Positions 34,120-42,231 of a DNA stretch of 64,000 nt are shown here, one piece after another. The position numbers and the translations under genes were made by a program. Position 1 is the stretch's first letter. Each line of letters starts with the position of its first letter. The stretch lies in the NCBI GenBank assembly GCA_016286055.1, contig JAEERW010000005.1:1-64000 (forward strand), in the 5' to 3' direction. Source of the stretch: Bacteroidales bacterium (GTDB lineage: Bacteria; Bacteroidota; Bacteroidia; Bacteroidales; UBA3824). Below the pieces are notes generated by a model. The model did no database searches and was not told the origin of the DNA. It saw only the letters and a program-made list of their open reading frames with translations.

Positions 34120-34185
34120 TTAGCTGCAGGCTAAGCCTAAAACAACAAATACGGCGAATAACAAAAATGCATAACTTCTTTTCAT
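34120..34185 (-). CDS. Tiny lipoprotein signal peptide-like ORF (21 residues), possibly frameshifted
   Basis: An ATG preceded by an AAGAAAAG stretch opens a 21-residue peptide: KRSYAF, a hydrophobic core FAVFVVLGLA and a lipobox-like LACS just before a TAA stop. Removing one T at the stop would extend it as CSNGESFDPQPQA to a TAA at 34086-34088, a normal small-lipoprotein tail. A strong terminator (34053-34076) follows. So this is either a lysis-protein-like mini lipoprotein or a small lipoprotein gene broken by a single-base change. The remainder of the 397-bp gap (34041-34437) is AT-rich with only the downstream promoter. Confidence 0.45.
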   Translation of the reverse strand: MKRSYAFLLFAVFVVLGLACS

Positions 34186-34418
34186 CTTTTCTTATTTTTA
34201 AATAATTAGTAGCTCTTAGTACAATAGTTAATACTAAAACCGAGCCAATATTAAAAATAAAAAAGGAAATAATCAAAAAAATATGTAACTTTTTTTTGAC
34301 ATAATTAAACCATTACTATACTTTTTAAAGAAAGTATTTTTATAGCACTATAAATCAACACATTAAACAAAATGTTAAAAAAAATTAAAAAACTATCGTA
34401 AAATCCAAGTAAAAAGAG

Positions 34419-34426
34419 TATATTTG
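34419..34426 (+). promoter_or_regulatory. -7 box of the C69 dipeptidase gene
   Basis: TATATTTG ends 11 bases before ATG 34438 and 23 before ATG 34450; the latter is the more likely start. Confidence 0.5.
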
Positions 34427-34449
34427 GAAAATAAAAAATGAGACAGCAG

Positions 34450-36195
34450 ATGAAAAGCATACTAAGACAAACAGCTACAATAATAGCAGCATTTTCCACC
34501 ATAATTGCCTCGTCAACACAAACAGACGCTTGCACAAATTTTTTAATAACAAAGTCGGCAAGCGGAGGCAACGGAAACATAATTACATATTCGGCAGATT
34601 CGCACCAACTTTACGGATGTTTATACCATTTTGCCGCACAAGATTGGCCTGAGGGTTCCACTACCAAAATCTACGACTGGGATTCGGGCAAGTTTATGGG
34701 AACAATTCCACAAGTGAGTCACACCTTTAATGTAATAGGCAACCAAAACGAAAACCAAGTGTCAATAGCCGAAACCACATATGGCGGCTTAGAACAGCTG
34801 CAACACCAAGATGGCGCTATAATGGACTATGGAAGCCTTATATACATTGCCCTTCAACGTGCTAAAACCGCCCGCGAAGCCATCAGAATAATGGCAGAAC
34901 TAACTGATTTATACGGCTATGCAAGCGAAGGAGAATCATTTTCAATAGCCGACAAAAAAGAAGTTTGGATAATGGAAGTAATAGGCAAAGGCAATCTCGG
35001 CAAAGGCATGGTATGGGTGGCACGACGGGTGCCCGACGGATACATCAGCGGACATGCAAACCAAGCACGTATCACCACTTTTAAATATCAGGGCAAAAAC
35101 AAGTGGAACGACCCCAAGGCCGACACATTCAACTCGCACGATGTAATATCATTTGCCATAAAAAACAACCTTTACAACGGTAGCGTCAAGGAATTCAGCT
35201 TTTCTGACGTATACAATCCCATTGACTTTGAAGGTGCGAGAATGTGCGACCTCAGGGTATGGATGTTTTTTAAAAGCGCCGCTCCAAAATCGTTTGACAA
35301 AAACAACAAATATTGGAACTATGCAACAGGTAATATTATCCGAGTAAAACCATACGAAGGAGGATGTCAGACACCAGAGAATTTTCCAACCAACCGTTTA
35401 CCACTGTGGATTAAACCAGATTGGCACGTTACTATACATCAAGCTATGAACGCTATGCGCAACCACTTTGAAAACACCGAATTAGATATGTCGGTTGATG
35501 TGGGAGCTGGACCTTTTAACTGTCCTTACCGAATGCGTCCGTTGACATTTGAGGTAGATGGCAAAACATATTTCAACGAACGCGCCACAGCAACACAGCA
35601 AACAGGTTTTGTGTTTGCAGCCCAAAGCCGCGACTGGATGCCCGACTATGTAGGCGGTATTTTCTGGTTTGGTACCGACGATGCCGCAAGCACAGTTTTC
35701 GCTCCTTTTTATAGTAGCATCACCGAAATTCCGTACGAATATTCTGCCAAAAACGGCTCGATGATAGAGTGGAGCGATAATTCGTCGTTTTGGGTAAACA
35801 ATATGATTTCAAACTGGGCTTACACACGCTACAATCTTATTCACCCCGAAATCGAAAAAGTGCAACAGCAACAAGAAAAAGAATTTATTGAGCGCACCAA
35901 AGAAATTGATAACCAAGCCATTGCATTAGGCAAAACCGACGAACAAGCGGCTATAAAACTGCTCACAGATTTTTCGGTAAAAACTGGCTCAAACCTTGTG
36001 GCAGAGCGCAAAAAATTGTTCAACTACCTGTTTATGAAATATATGGACGGCAACGTGAAGACCAACGACGGCGACCAAAAACTCAAAGACAACGGTAGCG
36101 GCAAAGGTATTCCCGAACTCACACAGCCTGGCTACGGCAAAGCTTGGGAAGAAAATGTGGCTCGCTCAACTGGCGACAAACTGCTTGAAAAATAA
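34450..36195 (+). CDS. C69 family dipeptidase (PepD-like), exported
   Basis: A 581-residue Ntn-type cysteine peptidase: signal peptide, then the mature N-terminal nucleophile region DACTNFLITKSAS (Cys about 28), and family blocks ISGHANQARITTF, GARMCDLRVWMF, FNCPYRMRPLTFEVDGKTYF and FWVNNMISNWAYTRY. The enzymes cleave dipeptides. The promoter box at 34419-34426 favours ATG 34450 over 34438. It is followed 20 bp later by an amino-acid symporter, suggesting peptide breakdown coupled to uptake of the products. Confidence 0.9.
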   Translation: MKSILRQTATIIAAFSTIIASSTQTDACTNFLITKSASGGNGNIITYSADSHQLYGCLYHFAAQDWPEGSTTKIYDWDSGKFMGTIPQVSHTFNVIGNQNENQVSIAETTYGGLEQLQHQDGAIMDYGSLIYIALQRAKTAREAIRIMAELTDLYGYASEGESFSIADKKEVWIMEVIGKGNLGKGMVWVARRVPDGYISGHANQARITTFKYQGKNKWNDPKADTFNSHDVISFAIKNNLYNGSVKEFSFSDVYNPIDFEGARMCDLRVWMFFKSAAPKSFDKNNKYWNYATGNIIRVKPYEGGCQTPENFPTNRLPLWIKPDWHVTIHQAMNAMRNHFENTELDMSVDVGAGPFNCPYRMRPLTFEVDGKTYFNERATATQQTGFVFAAQSRDWMPDYVGGIFWFGTDDAASTVFAPFYSSITEIPYEYSAKNGSMIEWSDNSSFWVNNMISNWAYTRYNLIHPEIEKVQQQQEKEFIERTKEIDNQAIALGKTDEQAAIKLLTDFSVKTGSNLVAERKKLFNYLFMKYMDGNVKTNDGDQKLKDNGSGKGIPELTQPGYGKAWEENVARSTGDKLLEK

Positions 36196-36215
36196 CAGAT
36201 TTTTGACTATCCAAT

Positions 36216-37439
36216 ATGAAAAAATTATCGTTTCCGCTATCTTGGCAAATACTCACGGCTGGTGCATTGGCTTTGGTTTTCGGTGTAGTTTTCCCCGAAG
36301 CTGCCAACATCACAGGATATTTAGGTAAATACTATATCAAAATTCTGCTTGTGATTCTATTGCCAACTATAGCGGCTCATATAATTACAGGTATAACACA
36401 AATCACTCATATTCAAACACTTGGAAGAATTGGTATAAAAAACGTGGTTTGGGCACTGTTCACCCAATTAATTGCTATGGTGTCGGCTCTGATAATGGTA
36501 AACATCATTATGCCTGGCAATGGTATCGACTTTGAATACACCACACAGGTTGATGCCAGTAAAACAATTAACTTCGGTGATTTTATACCACGAACATTCT
36601 GTCCAAATATATTCAAGGCATTGTCGGAAAACAACATGTGTGCCGTGGCTCTTTTCTGCACGGTGTTCGGCTGTTTTATCTCAAAATCAAAAGATAAAAC
36701 AAGGATATTCCTCACAAACTTTTTTAACTCCATATCAGAAGTGATGTCGAGAATAACCGATTTTGTTGCACGACTCGCTCCTATCGGTGTTTTTGGTGCT
36801 CTTACTCAATTAACTGCCAACACCGACTTTGTCACCTCAGCTTCTAAACTATGGGGGTTGATACTAACTATCACAGCCGCTCTATTGATACACACTTTTA
36901 TATCATTACCCTTATTTTTAAAAATATCGGCACGTTGCAAACCGTACCGACTAATGAAAGCTGTGGGAAGTGTGTTGTTCACCTCGTTTGGAATATCATC
37001 AGAAACTCTAACTATGCCTATGGCTATAAATCGGTTACACAAAGAAATAGGCATATCGGCACACACTGCCAATATATCAATGCCATTTCAGTCGCTCACC
37101 AACAGCAACGGCACAGCTATTTTCCTAAGCGTGGCTACAGTGTTTATAGCACAAGCTTACGGTATCTACATTTCGATATCTGAACAGATTATTCTAACGT
37201 TCGCTATTCTCTTTATCTCTTTTGGCATCCCCGATATGCCGATGAAATTCACAATGTTAATATTGCCTGTATTAGGATTTCTCGAACTTCCCGTAGAAGG
37301 GGCGGCACTTGTAGCAGGGTGCGAAATATTGTTCGGCAATATCTGCCCGTTTGTAAATATGTGGGGCAATATCTGCTGCACAGCCACAATTGCCCGTTCA
37401 GAAGGTGATACTCTCAATATTGAACGACAAAAACTATAA
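36216..37439 (+). CDS. Dicarboxylate/amino acid:cation symporter (DAACS family)
   Basis: A 407-residue membrane transporter with eight or more helices and the two hairpin motifs of GltPh-like carriers: SSETLTMPMAINRL (usual SSSAATLP region) and NSNGTAIFLSVATVFIAQA (usual NMDGTALY). The substitution of the normal Met-Asp by Ser-Asn in the second motif, and Glu in the serine-rich loop, suggests altered cation or substrate binding. Probably co-transcribed with the upstream C69 dipeptidase (20-bp gap). Substrate not assignable. Confidence 0.85.
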   Translation: MKKLSFPLSWQILTAGALALVFGVVFPEAANITGYLGKYYIKILLVILLPTIAAHIITGITQITHIQTLGRIGIKNVVWALFTQLIAMVSALIMVNIIMPGNGIDFEYTTQVDASKTINFGDFIPRTFCPNIFKALSENNMCAVALFCTVFGCFISKSKDKTRIFLTNFFNSISEVMSRITDFVARLAPIGVFGALTQLTANTDFVTSASKLWGLILTITAALLIHTFISLPLFLKISARCKPYRLMKAVGSVLFTSFGISSETLTMPMAINRLHKEIGISAHTANISMPFQSLTNSNGTAIFLSVATVFIAQAYGIYISISEQIILTFAILFISFGIPDMPMKFTMLILPVLGFLELPVEGAALVAGCEILFGNICPFVNMWGNICCTATIARSEGDTLNIERQKL

Positions 37440-37440
37440 C

Positions 37441-37962
37441 CTACTCTATCGGATAACAGTTGAGATAATTTTGACGCAAACGGCTTTGCATATCTACCAT
37501 TTGAAGTGCAGTAACAGCAGCCTCGTCGCCCTTGTTGCCAAGTTTTCCGCCGGCACGCTCTTGGGCTTGCTCCAAATTGTTGGTGGTTAACACTCCGAAG
37601 ATAACAGGCTGATTGTACTTGATATTCAGTTCGGTAACGCCTTGTGTAACGCTCTGACAGATGAAATCAAAATGGCGGGTTTCGCCTTGGATAACGCAGC
37701 CGAGTACAATCACAGCGTCTACATCGGTGTATTCCAAGAGGTTTTGAGCGGCGAGAGTCAACTCAAAAGTACCCGGCACCGACACAGAAATAATATTATC
37801 TTCCTTAACCTCGTGTTTCAGAAGGGTTTGTTTAGCACCGTTGAAAAGTGCCGAAGTAATTTCCTTGTTCCATTGAGCCACAGCAATACCGATTTTCATA
37901 TCGCTGCCGTTTGGGATTTCAGCATCCCCAAAATCAGATAAGTTTTTAAGATTTGAAGCCAT
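37441..37962 (-). CDS. ribH: 6,7-dimethyl-8-ribityllumazine synthase
   Basis: A 173-residue enzyme of riboflavin biosynthesis joining the 5-amino uracil and butanone phosphate precursors. Blocks AVAQWNKEITSALFNGA, VPGTFELTLAAQ, VIVLGCVIQGETRHFDFICQ and PVIFGVLTTNNLEQAQERAG are intact, including the catalytic His. It ends 1 bp from the symporter stop (convergent). Promoter box TACCTTTG at 37990-37997. Confidence 0.96.
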   Translation of the reverse strand: MASNLKNLSDFGDAEIPNGSDMKIGIAVAQWNKEITSALFNGAKQTLLKHEVKEDNIISVSVPGTFELTLAAQNLLEYTDVDAVIVLGCVIQGETRHFDFICQSVTQGVTELNIKYNQPVIFGVLTTNNLEQAQERAGGKLGNKGDEAAVTALQMVDMQSRLRQNYLNCYPIE

Positions 37963-37989
37963 TGTTGAGTGTGTTTAATTGTTACGCGG

Positions 37990-38037
37990 CAAAGGTAGAG
38001 AAAAAATTTGTAAATTCACTTTTATCAAGTATATTTG
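37990..38037. promoter_or_regulatory. Divergent promoter boxes of ribH and the 172-residue protein
   Basis: Minus-strand TACCTTTG at 37990-37997 (ribH) and plus-strand TATATTTG at 38030-38037 (next gene). Confidence 0.6.
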
Positions 38038-38056
38038 CGCATAATAAAAATTAACC

Positions 38057-38575
38057 ATGCAAAAATTTCTCATCATATTAGGTATAATCACCGGCATAAT
38101 GCTGATAGCCGCAGTTAAAAGTCACAACGCAGTGGTGTTTGTAATATTTGCGAGTTTGGTTTTGGTGTGGGTGCTATCGTGGAAATGGTGGCGAGGTAGA
38201 AACGAACGACTATACAAAAAGATTGCTTATAGTCTGAATTTCAAACCTATACAATTTATCAACAACACTGCTTCATACGAACTCGGCGGAAAGGTTTTCA
38301 ACATTGTGTTTCGTAAAAACCGAATAATAATGCTCACCGAAGCCACATTGCGCAAAGGCAGTGAAAAACAGAATTTTACCGAAACCAACCAAGAGATGAA
38401 GGCTCTTGAAACCATTCTTTCACCACTATATCAGGGCGTTAGCACCACCGGCGAAATGTCGAGCAACGGTCAACGGGCTGCATTTGCCGTAAACATTCCC
38501 CTTAACGACGAGAATATCAATGGCTTAGACGATATTCTAAACCGCTTTTCGCAAATCATTGAGGCGTATACTTAG
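38057..38575 (+). CDS. Hypothetical membrane-anchored protein
   Basis: A 172-residue protein with two adjacent N-terminal membrane helices (LIILGIITGIMLIAAV and VVFVIFASLVLVWVLSWKW) and a soluble domain of about 120 residues (FVN...YELGGKVFNIVFRKNRIIM, LETILSPLYQGVSTTGEM). Clear promoter. It is convergent with the M43 protease gene, 4 bp apart. No family recognised. Confidence 0.7.
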   Translation: MQKFLIILGIITGIMLIAAVKSHNAVVFVIFASLVLVWVLSWKWWRGRNERLYKKIAYSLNFKPIQFINNTASYELGGKVFNIVFRKNRIIMLTEATLRKGSEKQNFTETNQEMKALETILSPLYQGVSTTGEMSSNGQRAAFAVNIPLNDENINGLDDILNRFSQIIEAYT

Positions 38576-38579
38576 AGAA

Positions 38580-39989
38580 TCACTCCATCACCTCCAATTC
38601 GCCTTTATACTCAATCACAGGCGGAAGATTTTTTGGGAGGTCAACAGCCAAAAGCGAGATAAAATAATCGGAAGGAATTGTGGTGCGATTGTCGTTAAGT
38701 TGCTCTACCTTAATAAAATACTTGCCATCTTTAAAATCCGAAATATCAAGTTCGATTGTCTCATCCTTGGTATTAATATTAAAGGTGTCGATGGGCTGCA
38801 AATCCTTACCAAACAACACGGCGCGGATACCCGAAAACTCCATCAACCCAGGCTCAATCACAAGTTTGCGGTGTTGAAAATGCTTGATAACGTAGTCGCC
38901 CGAAAACTCAAACCAATCTTCATCGGTCATTGGTAAGCCCTTGCCGTCGAGTGGAGTATGAAAAGTGTGATGCTGACGGCTACCCAAAGGAAGCGCAGTG
39001 GCGGCACGTGGTGAAAAATCAGGTTCATAACCATCGGGCAACGAGGCAAAGCCATTATTATCGCCAGTAAAATCTATGCGCCAACGGTCGGAATGTCGCT
39101 TATTATCAAGCGTATAGAGCATTACCGACTTTTGCATACGGGTAAATTGTGTGCGGCACTCTTTGTTGTGAGTGTACGACATAATATTGTCGGTTTGAGG
39201 CGCATAACGATTGCCCCAACGGTCGGTAACGCCTTCATTATCAACAAAATTGCAATGCGAATCGGTAACACGGCGGAGGTACGGTTGGGCGTAAGTGTCG
39301 GCAAGACCGTCGCCATTGATTTCCACATTTCTACCACGGGCAAAAAGTCCACGGCGAAAAACGGTAGTGTCAACCGATTCTTGACGATGTTTTCCACGGT
39401 GATAATAACGGTGAGTGTGATGAAGACCGAGATAATGCCCCATTTCGTGAACAGCCACCGAGGGCGAACCGCTTGGAATTGTGGCGATTGTGTTGCTAAA
39501 ATGATTGTAACAGCCTGTAAATGCGAGATTTCGGTTCTTTTTGCCGGGTTTTGCGAGCCATCCCGTCAACATAATATTCACCACGCCACGTTTGTGATGC
39601 AAATGGCTCTGAATAGGCGCGTTAGAAAAATAACCGAATTTTTGGAAACGCTTTTTTTGAAATTTTTCTACACCACTAAGATAAAAAACAATCTTGGTAT
39701 TGTTAGCAGTAAACAACATATTGAGACTGATAATCAAACGTTTGATTTCGAGGTCGGAAGGAAGATTTTCGCCGCCGTAAGCCCAAATCTGCACCGGCAC
39801 GGCATACATCGGTGTAGAATCGTTATCGTAATGAATTTCAGAGAGATATTTTTCAAGAAAAACATTATTACCAATCCACGGCTTACAAAAAATATGCTTA
39901 TGCTGATATTTTGAAAAATCTGTCTGCGCAAAAAGACTGATATTCAGGAATATCAAAAAGATGGGCAATATTTTTTGCAAAGTGGTCAT
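38580..39989 (-). CDS. Exported M43 (pappalysin-like) metzincin protease
   Basis: A 469-residue protein with signal peptide (LPIFLIFLNISLFAQ). Zinc motif HEMGHYLGLHH (181-191) and Met-turn NIMSYTH define an M43-type metzincin; the surrounding TWGN-like GNRYAPQTDNIMSYT is also typical. A C-terminal domain of about 110 residues (DEDWFEFSGDYVIKHFQHRKL...FKDGKYFIKVEQL) looks like a beta-sandwich pre-peptidase domain. It probably cleaves extracellular proteins. A second, truncated copy of its first 135 codons lies at 41711-42118 beyond the ATPase gene. -7 box TATTTTTG at 40034-40041. Confidence 0.88.
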   Translation of the reverse strand: MTTLQKILPIFLIFLNISLFAQTDFSKYQHKHIFCKPWIGNNVFLEKYLSEIHYDNDSTPMYAVPVQIWAYGGENLPSDLEIKRLIISLNMLFTANNTKIVFYLSGVEKFQKKRFQKFGYFSNAPIQSHLHHKRGVVNIMLTGWLAKPGKKNRNLAFTGCYNHFSNTIATIPSGSPSVAVHEMGHYLGLHHTHRYYHRGKHRQESVDTTVFRRGLFARGRNVEINGDGLADTYAQPYLRRVTDSHCNFVDNEGVTDRWGNRYAPQTDNIMSYTHNKECRTQFTRMQKSVMLYTLDNKRHSDRWRIDFTGDNNGFASLPDGYEPDFSPRAATALPLGSRQHHTFHTPLDGKGLPMTDEDWFEFSGDYVIKHFQHRKLVIEPGLMEFSGIRAVLFGKDLQPIDTFNINTKDETIELDISDFKDGKYFIKVEQLNDNRTTIPSDYFISLLAVDLPKNLPPVIEYKGELEVME

Positions 39990-40072
39990 TAATCACAAAT
40001 TTTCAAAAACATAAAAGATTTAAGTTCATTACACAAAAATACAAAACTTTTCGTAATAAGCGAAAAAAACAC

Positions 40073-40080
40073 TATCTTTG
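40073..40080 (+). promoter_or_regulatory. Candidate outward promoter upstream of the 33-bp repeats
   Basis: TATCTTTG on the plus strand followed by TGATAG. Transcription from here would run through the repeat array at 40182-40260 toward the ATPase gene. The 332-bp gap (39990-40321) otherwise holds the protease promoter, the array and the ATPase promoter. Confidence 0.4.
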
Positions 40081-40181
40081 TGATAGAAAGTTACAGTTTC
40101 GACGTGCCTCATTTGGAAAATCGGCGTAAACTTTTCAAGCGAAAAACGGACGGTGGATGAGTGGGTGATATGGAAATAATG

Positions 40182-40260
40182 CGGGGAGAGATAGTATTTG
40201 AGCATATATTTTTTCGGGGAGAGATAGATTTTTTATGTTAAAAATATTGGGGAACGATAG
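40182..40260 (+). repeat. Three direct repeats at exact 33-bp spacing upstream of ATPase copy 3
   Basis: CGGGGAGAGATAG at 40182-40194 and 40215-40227 and the variant TGGGGAACGATAG at 40248-40260, starts exactly 33 bp apart. Intervals are 20 bp and differ. The core repeat sequence is unrelated to the AAAAAGTTAC-type repeats at 3.4 kb, yet period, copy number and position just upstream of a DUF4143 ATPase promoter are the same. Translated, units read RGEIV/RGEID/WGTIE with an 11-residue period from an ATG at 40179. Confidence 0.88.
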
Positions 40261-40267
40261 AAATAAT

Positions 40268-40297
40268 TTTGTATTTAATTAATTATTAGTAAATTTG
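40268..40297 (+). promoter_or_regulatory. Promoter of ATPase copy 3
   Basis: TTTG (40268-40271), 18 bases, TAAATTTG (40290-40297) followed by CC, 24 bases before the ATG. The last 33-bp repeat ends 7 bases upstream of the -33 box. Confidence 0.65.
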
Positions 40298-40321
40298 CCT
40301 CGATAAAAAAAATTCATAATT

Positions 40322-41656
40322 ATGGAGTATATATTTCAACGTAAAATATATGAGCAAATTAGTCAGTGGAAACGCGAAAATGCGGGGCGCAGCGCATTGC
40401 TTATTGAAGGTGCTCGGCGTATTGGCAAATCCACCATTGTTGAAGAGTTCGCAAAAAAGGAATACAAATCGTATATCCTAATTGACTTCATCAAAGCCTC
40501 TGAGCGCGTCAAATCGTTGTTTAACGATTTGATGGACTTGGATTACCTATTTCTATTCCTACAAAGTGCCTATCATACAACGCTTTATCAGCGAGAATCG
40601 TTAATTATCTTCGACGAAGTTCAAAAATGTCCTATGGCTCGTCAGGCTATAAAATACTTGGTGCAGGACGGACGGTATGATTACATAGAAACAGGTTCGC
40701 TCATCAGCATCAAACAGCACACAGAAAACATCACCATACCAAGCGAAGAAGATAGATTGGAAATGTTTCCGATGGATTACGAGGAGTACCGTTGGGCGAT
40801 GGGCGACACTGCGACAATTCCATTATTGAAGAAACAATTGGAGAGTGGACGCTCAATGGGCGACGACATCAATAGGCAATATATGCGCGACTTGCGACTG
40901 TATATGCTTGTTGGCGGTATGCCGCAGGTTGTCAGCGAATATCTTAAAACTAAAAATCTCCGCTCGGTTGACACAATGAAACGTAAGATACTCAATCTTT
41001 ACTTCGATGACTTCCGCAAAATTGACAAGACAGGCAAGATAGGTAAATTGTACGCAGCCATTCCCGCAATGCTATCGCACGGCGTGGGACGTTTTTATCC
41101 TACATCAGTAATCAAGGGCGTGGGAGCCGACAAAATGATGGATTTGTTGATAGCCTTGGAAGACAGCAAAACTGTTAACATTGCCTACCATTGCACCGAC
41201 CCTCAGGTTGGGCTACCGTTGAGCGAAGATCGCAGCCGTCAGAAAATTTACGTAGGCGACACGGGACTGATGGTAACACTTGCTTTTTGGGACAAGAAAT
41301 TCGCCGAAAATATTTTGTACGACAAGTTGCTTACCGATAAACTCCCTGCCAACCTCGGATATATATATGAGAATTTGGCAGCGCAGATGCTTTGCAGCAA
41401 CGGCAACAGATTGTATTTTTACACTTGGCCAAAAGATGAAAGACACAACTACGAAATTGACTTTTTGCTTTCGCGAGGAGCAAAGGTCTGTCCTTTGGAA
41501 ATAAAATCGTCTAACCATAAAAATCACGTGTCGCTTGACACGTTTTGCGAAAAATTCTCGTCTCGCATAGCCAATAGGTATTTGGTCTGCTCCAAAGATC
41601 TCAGATTAGACGGCAAGACGACAATCCTGCCTATTTATATGACTGGATTGATTTGA
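40322..41656 (+). CDS. AAA+ ATPase with C-terminal DUF4143 domain, copy 3
   Basis: A 444-residue relative of the two ATPases at 2-4.9 kb. It has Walker A GARRIGKS (30-37), Walker B SLIIFDEVQKCP, sensor-like IETGSLISI, and C-terminal NYEIDFLLSRGAKVCPLEIKS with the D...ExK pattern. It lies between an intact M43 protease gene and a broken duplicate of that gene, in the opposite direction, so it looks inserted as a cassette. The start MEYIFQRKI aligns with the other copies. Family certain, biological role unknown. Confidence 0.85.
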   Translation: MEYIFQRKIYEQISQWKRENAGRSALLIEGARRIGKSTIVEEFAKKEYKSYILIDFIKASERVKSLFNDLMDLDYLFLFLQSAYHTTLYQRESLIIFDEVQKCPMARQAIKYLVQDGRYDYIETGSLISIKQHTENITIPSEEDRLEMFPMDYEEYRWAMGDTATIPLLKKQLESGRSMGDDINRQYMRDLRLYMLVGGMPQVVSEYLKTKNLRSVDTMKRKILNLYFDDFRKIDKTGKIGKLYAAIPAMLSHGVGRFYPTSVIKGVGADKMMDLLIALEDSKTVNIAYHCTDPQVGLPLSEDRSRQKIYVGDTGLMVTLAFWDKKFAENILYDKLLTDKLPANLGYIYENLAAQMLCSNGNRLYFYTWPKDERHNYEIDFLLSRGAKVCPLEIKSSNHKNHVSLDTFCEKFSSRIANRYLVCSKDLRLDGKTTILPIYMTGLI

Positions 41657-41710
41657 TTTCAATTTCATAGAACAAAATCATTTATCAAAATACAAGGTAT
41701 GCAATTAACT

Positions 41711-42118
41711 CGCCACGTTTGTGATGCAAATGGCTCTGAATAGGCGCGTTAGAAAAATAACCGAATTTTTGGAAACGCTTTTTTTGAAATTTTTCTACGC
41801 CACTAAGATAAAAAACAATCTTGATATTGTTAGCAGTAAAAAGCGTATTGAGACTGATAATCAAACGTTTGATTTCGAGTCGGAAGGAAGATTTTCGCCG
41901 CCGTAAGCCCAAATCTGCACCGGCACGGCATACATCGGCGTAGAATCGTTATCGTAATGAATTTCAGAAAGATAACGTTCAAGAAAAGCATTATTACCAA
42001 TCCACGGCTTACAAAAAATATGTTTATGCTGATATTTTGAAAAATCTGCCTGAGCAAAAAGACTGATATTCAAGAATATCAACAAAAGGATTGGTAATAA
42101 TTTTTGTAGTATAATCAT
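41711..42118 (-). pseudogene. Truncated, frameshifted duplicate of the M43 protease gene (first 135 codons)
   Basis: From ATG 42118 the product follows the intact protease at 39989 closely (signal peptide, DFSKYQHKHIFCKPWIGNN, YAVPVQIWAYGGENLPSD). At about 41879 one G of a GAGG is missing relative to the full copy (GAGTCGG versus GAGGTCGG), shifting the frame. The other frame then carries EIKRLIISLN...HHKRG and similarity stops abruptly at about 41711, 55 bp after the ATPase stop. So the 3' two-thirds are gone. It is too short to include the zinc site. Confidence 0.88.
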
Positions 42119-42155
42119 ATTTTTCAATAATACTACAAATATATAAAATATTTAT

Positions 42156-42222
42156 AACAACGAATTAAACAAAATCAACGAAGGTTAGAAAGGTCTTCGT
42201 TTTATTAGTTTAATTCGTTGTT
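42156..42222. terminator. Long inverted repeat upstream of the protease remnant / after relA
   Basis: AACAACGAATTAAAC (42156-42170) and its perfect complement (42208-42222) enclose an inner 7-bp pair AACGAAG/CTTCGTT (42177-42183, 42195-42201). On the minus strand it lies just after the Rel-family gene and probably terminates it. The CGAATTAAAC word also begins the 86-bp repeats at 59 and 62 kb. Confidence 0.55.
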
Positions 42223-42231
42223 AAAACCTCA

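Noticed and set aside
42156-42222. Long hairpin considered as an end of the ATPase cassette
   Set aside because: It lies beyond the protease remnant, next to the Rel-gene stop, and has no matching partner at the other side of the cassette.
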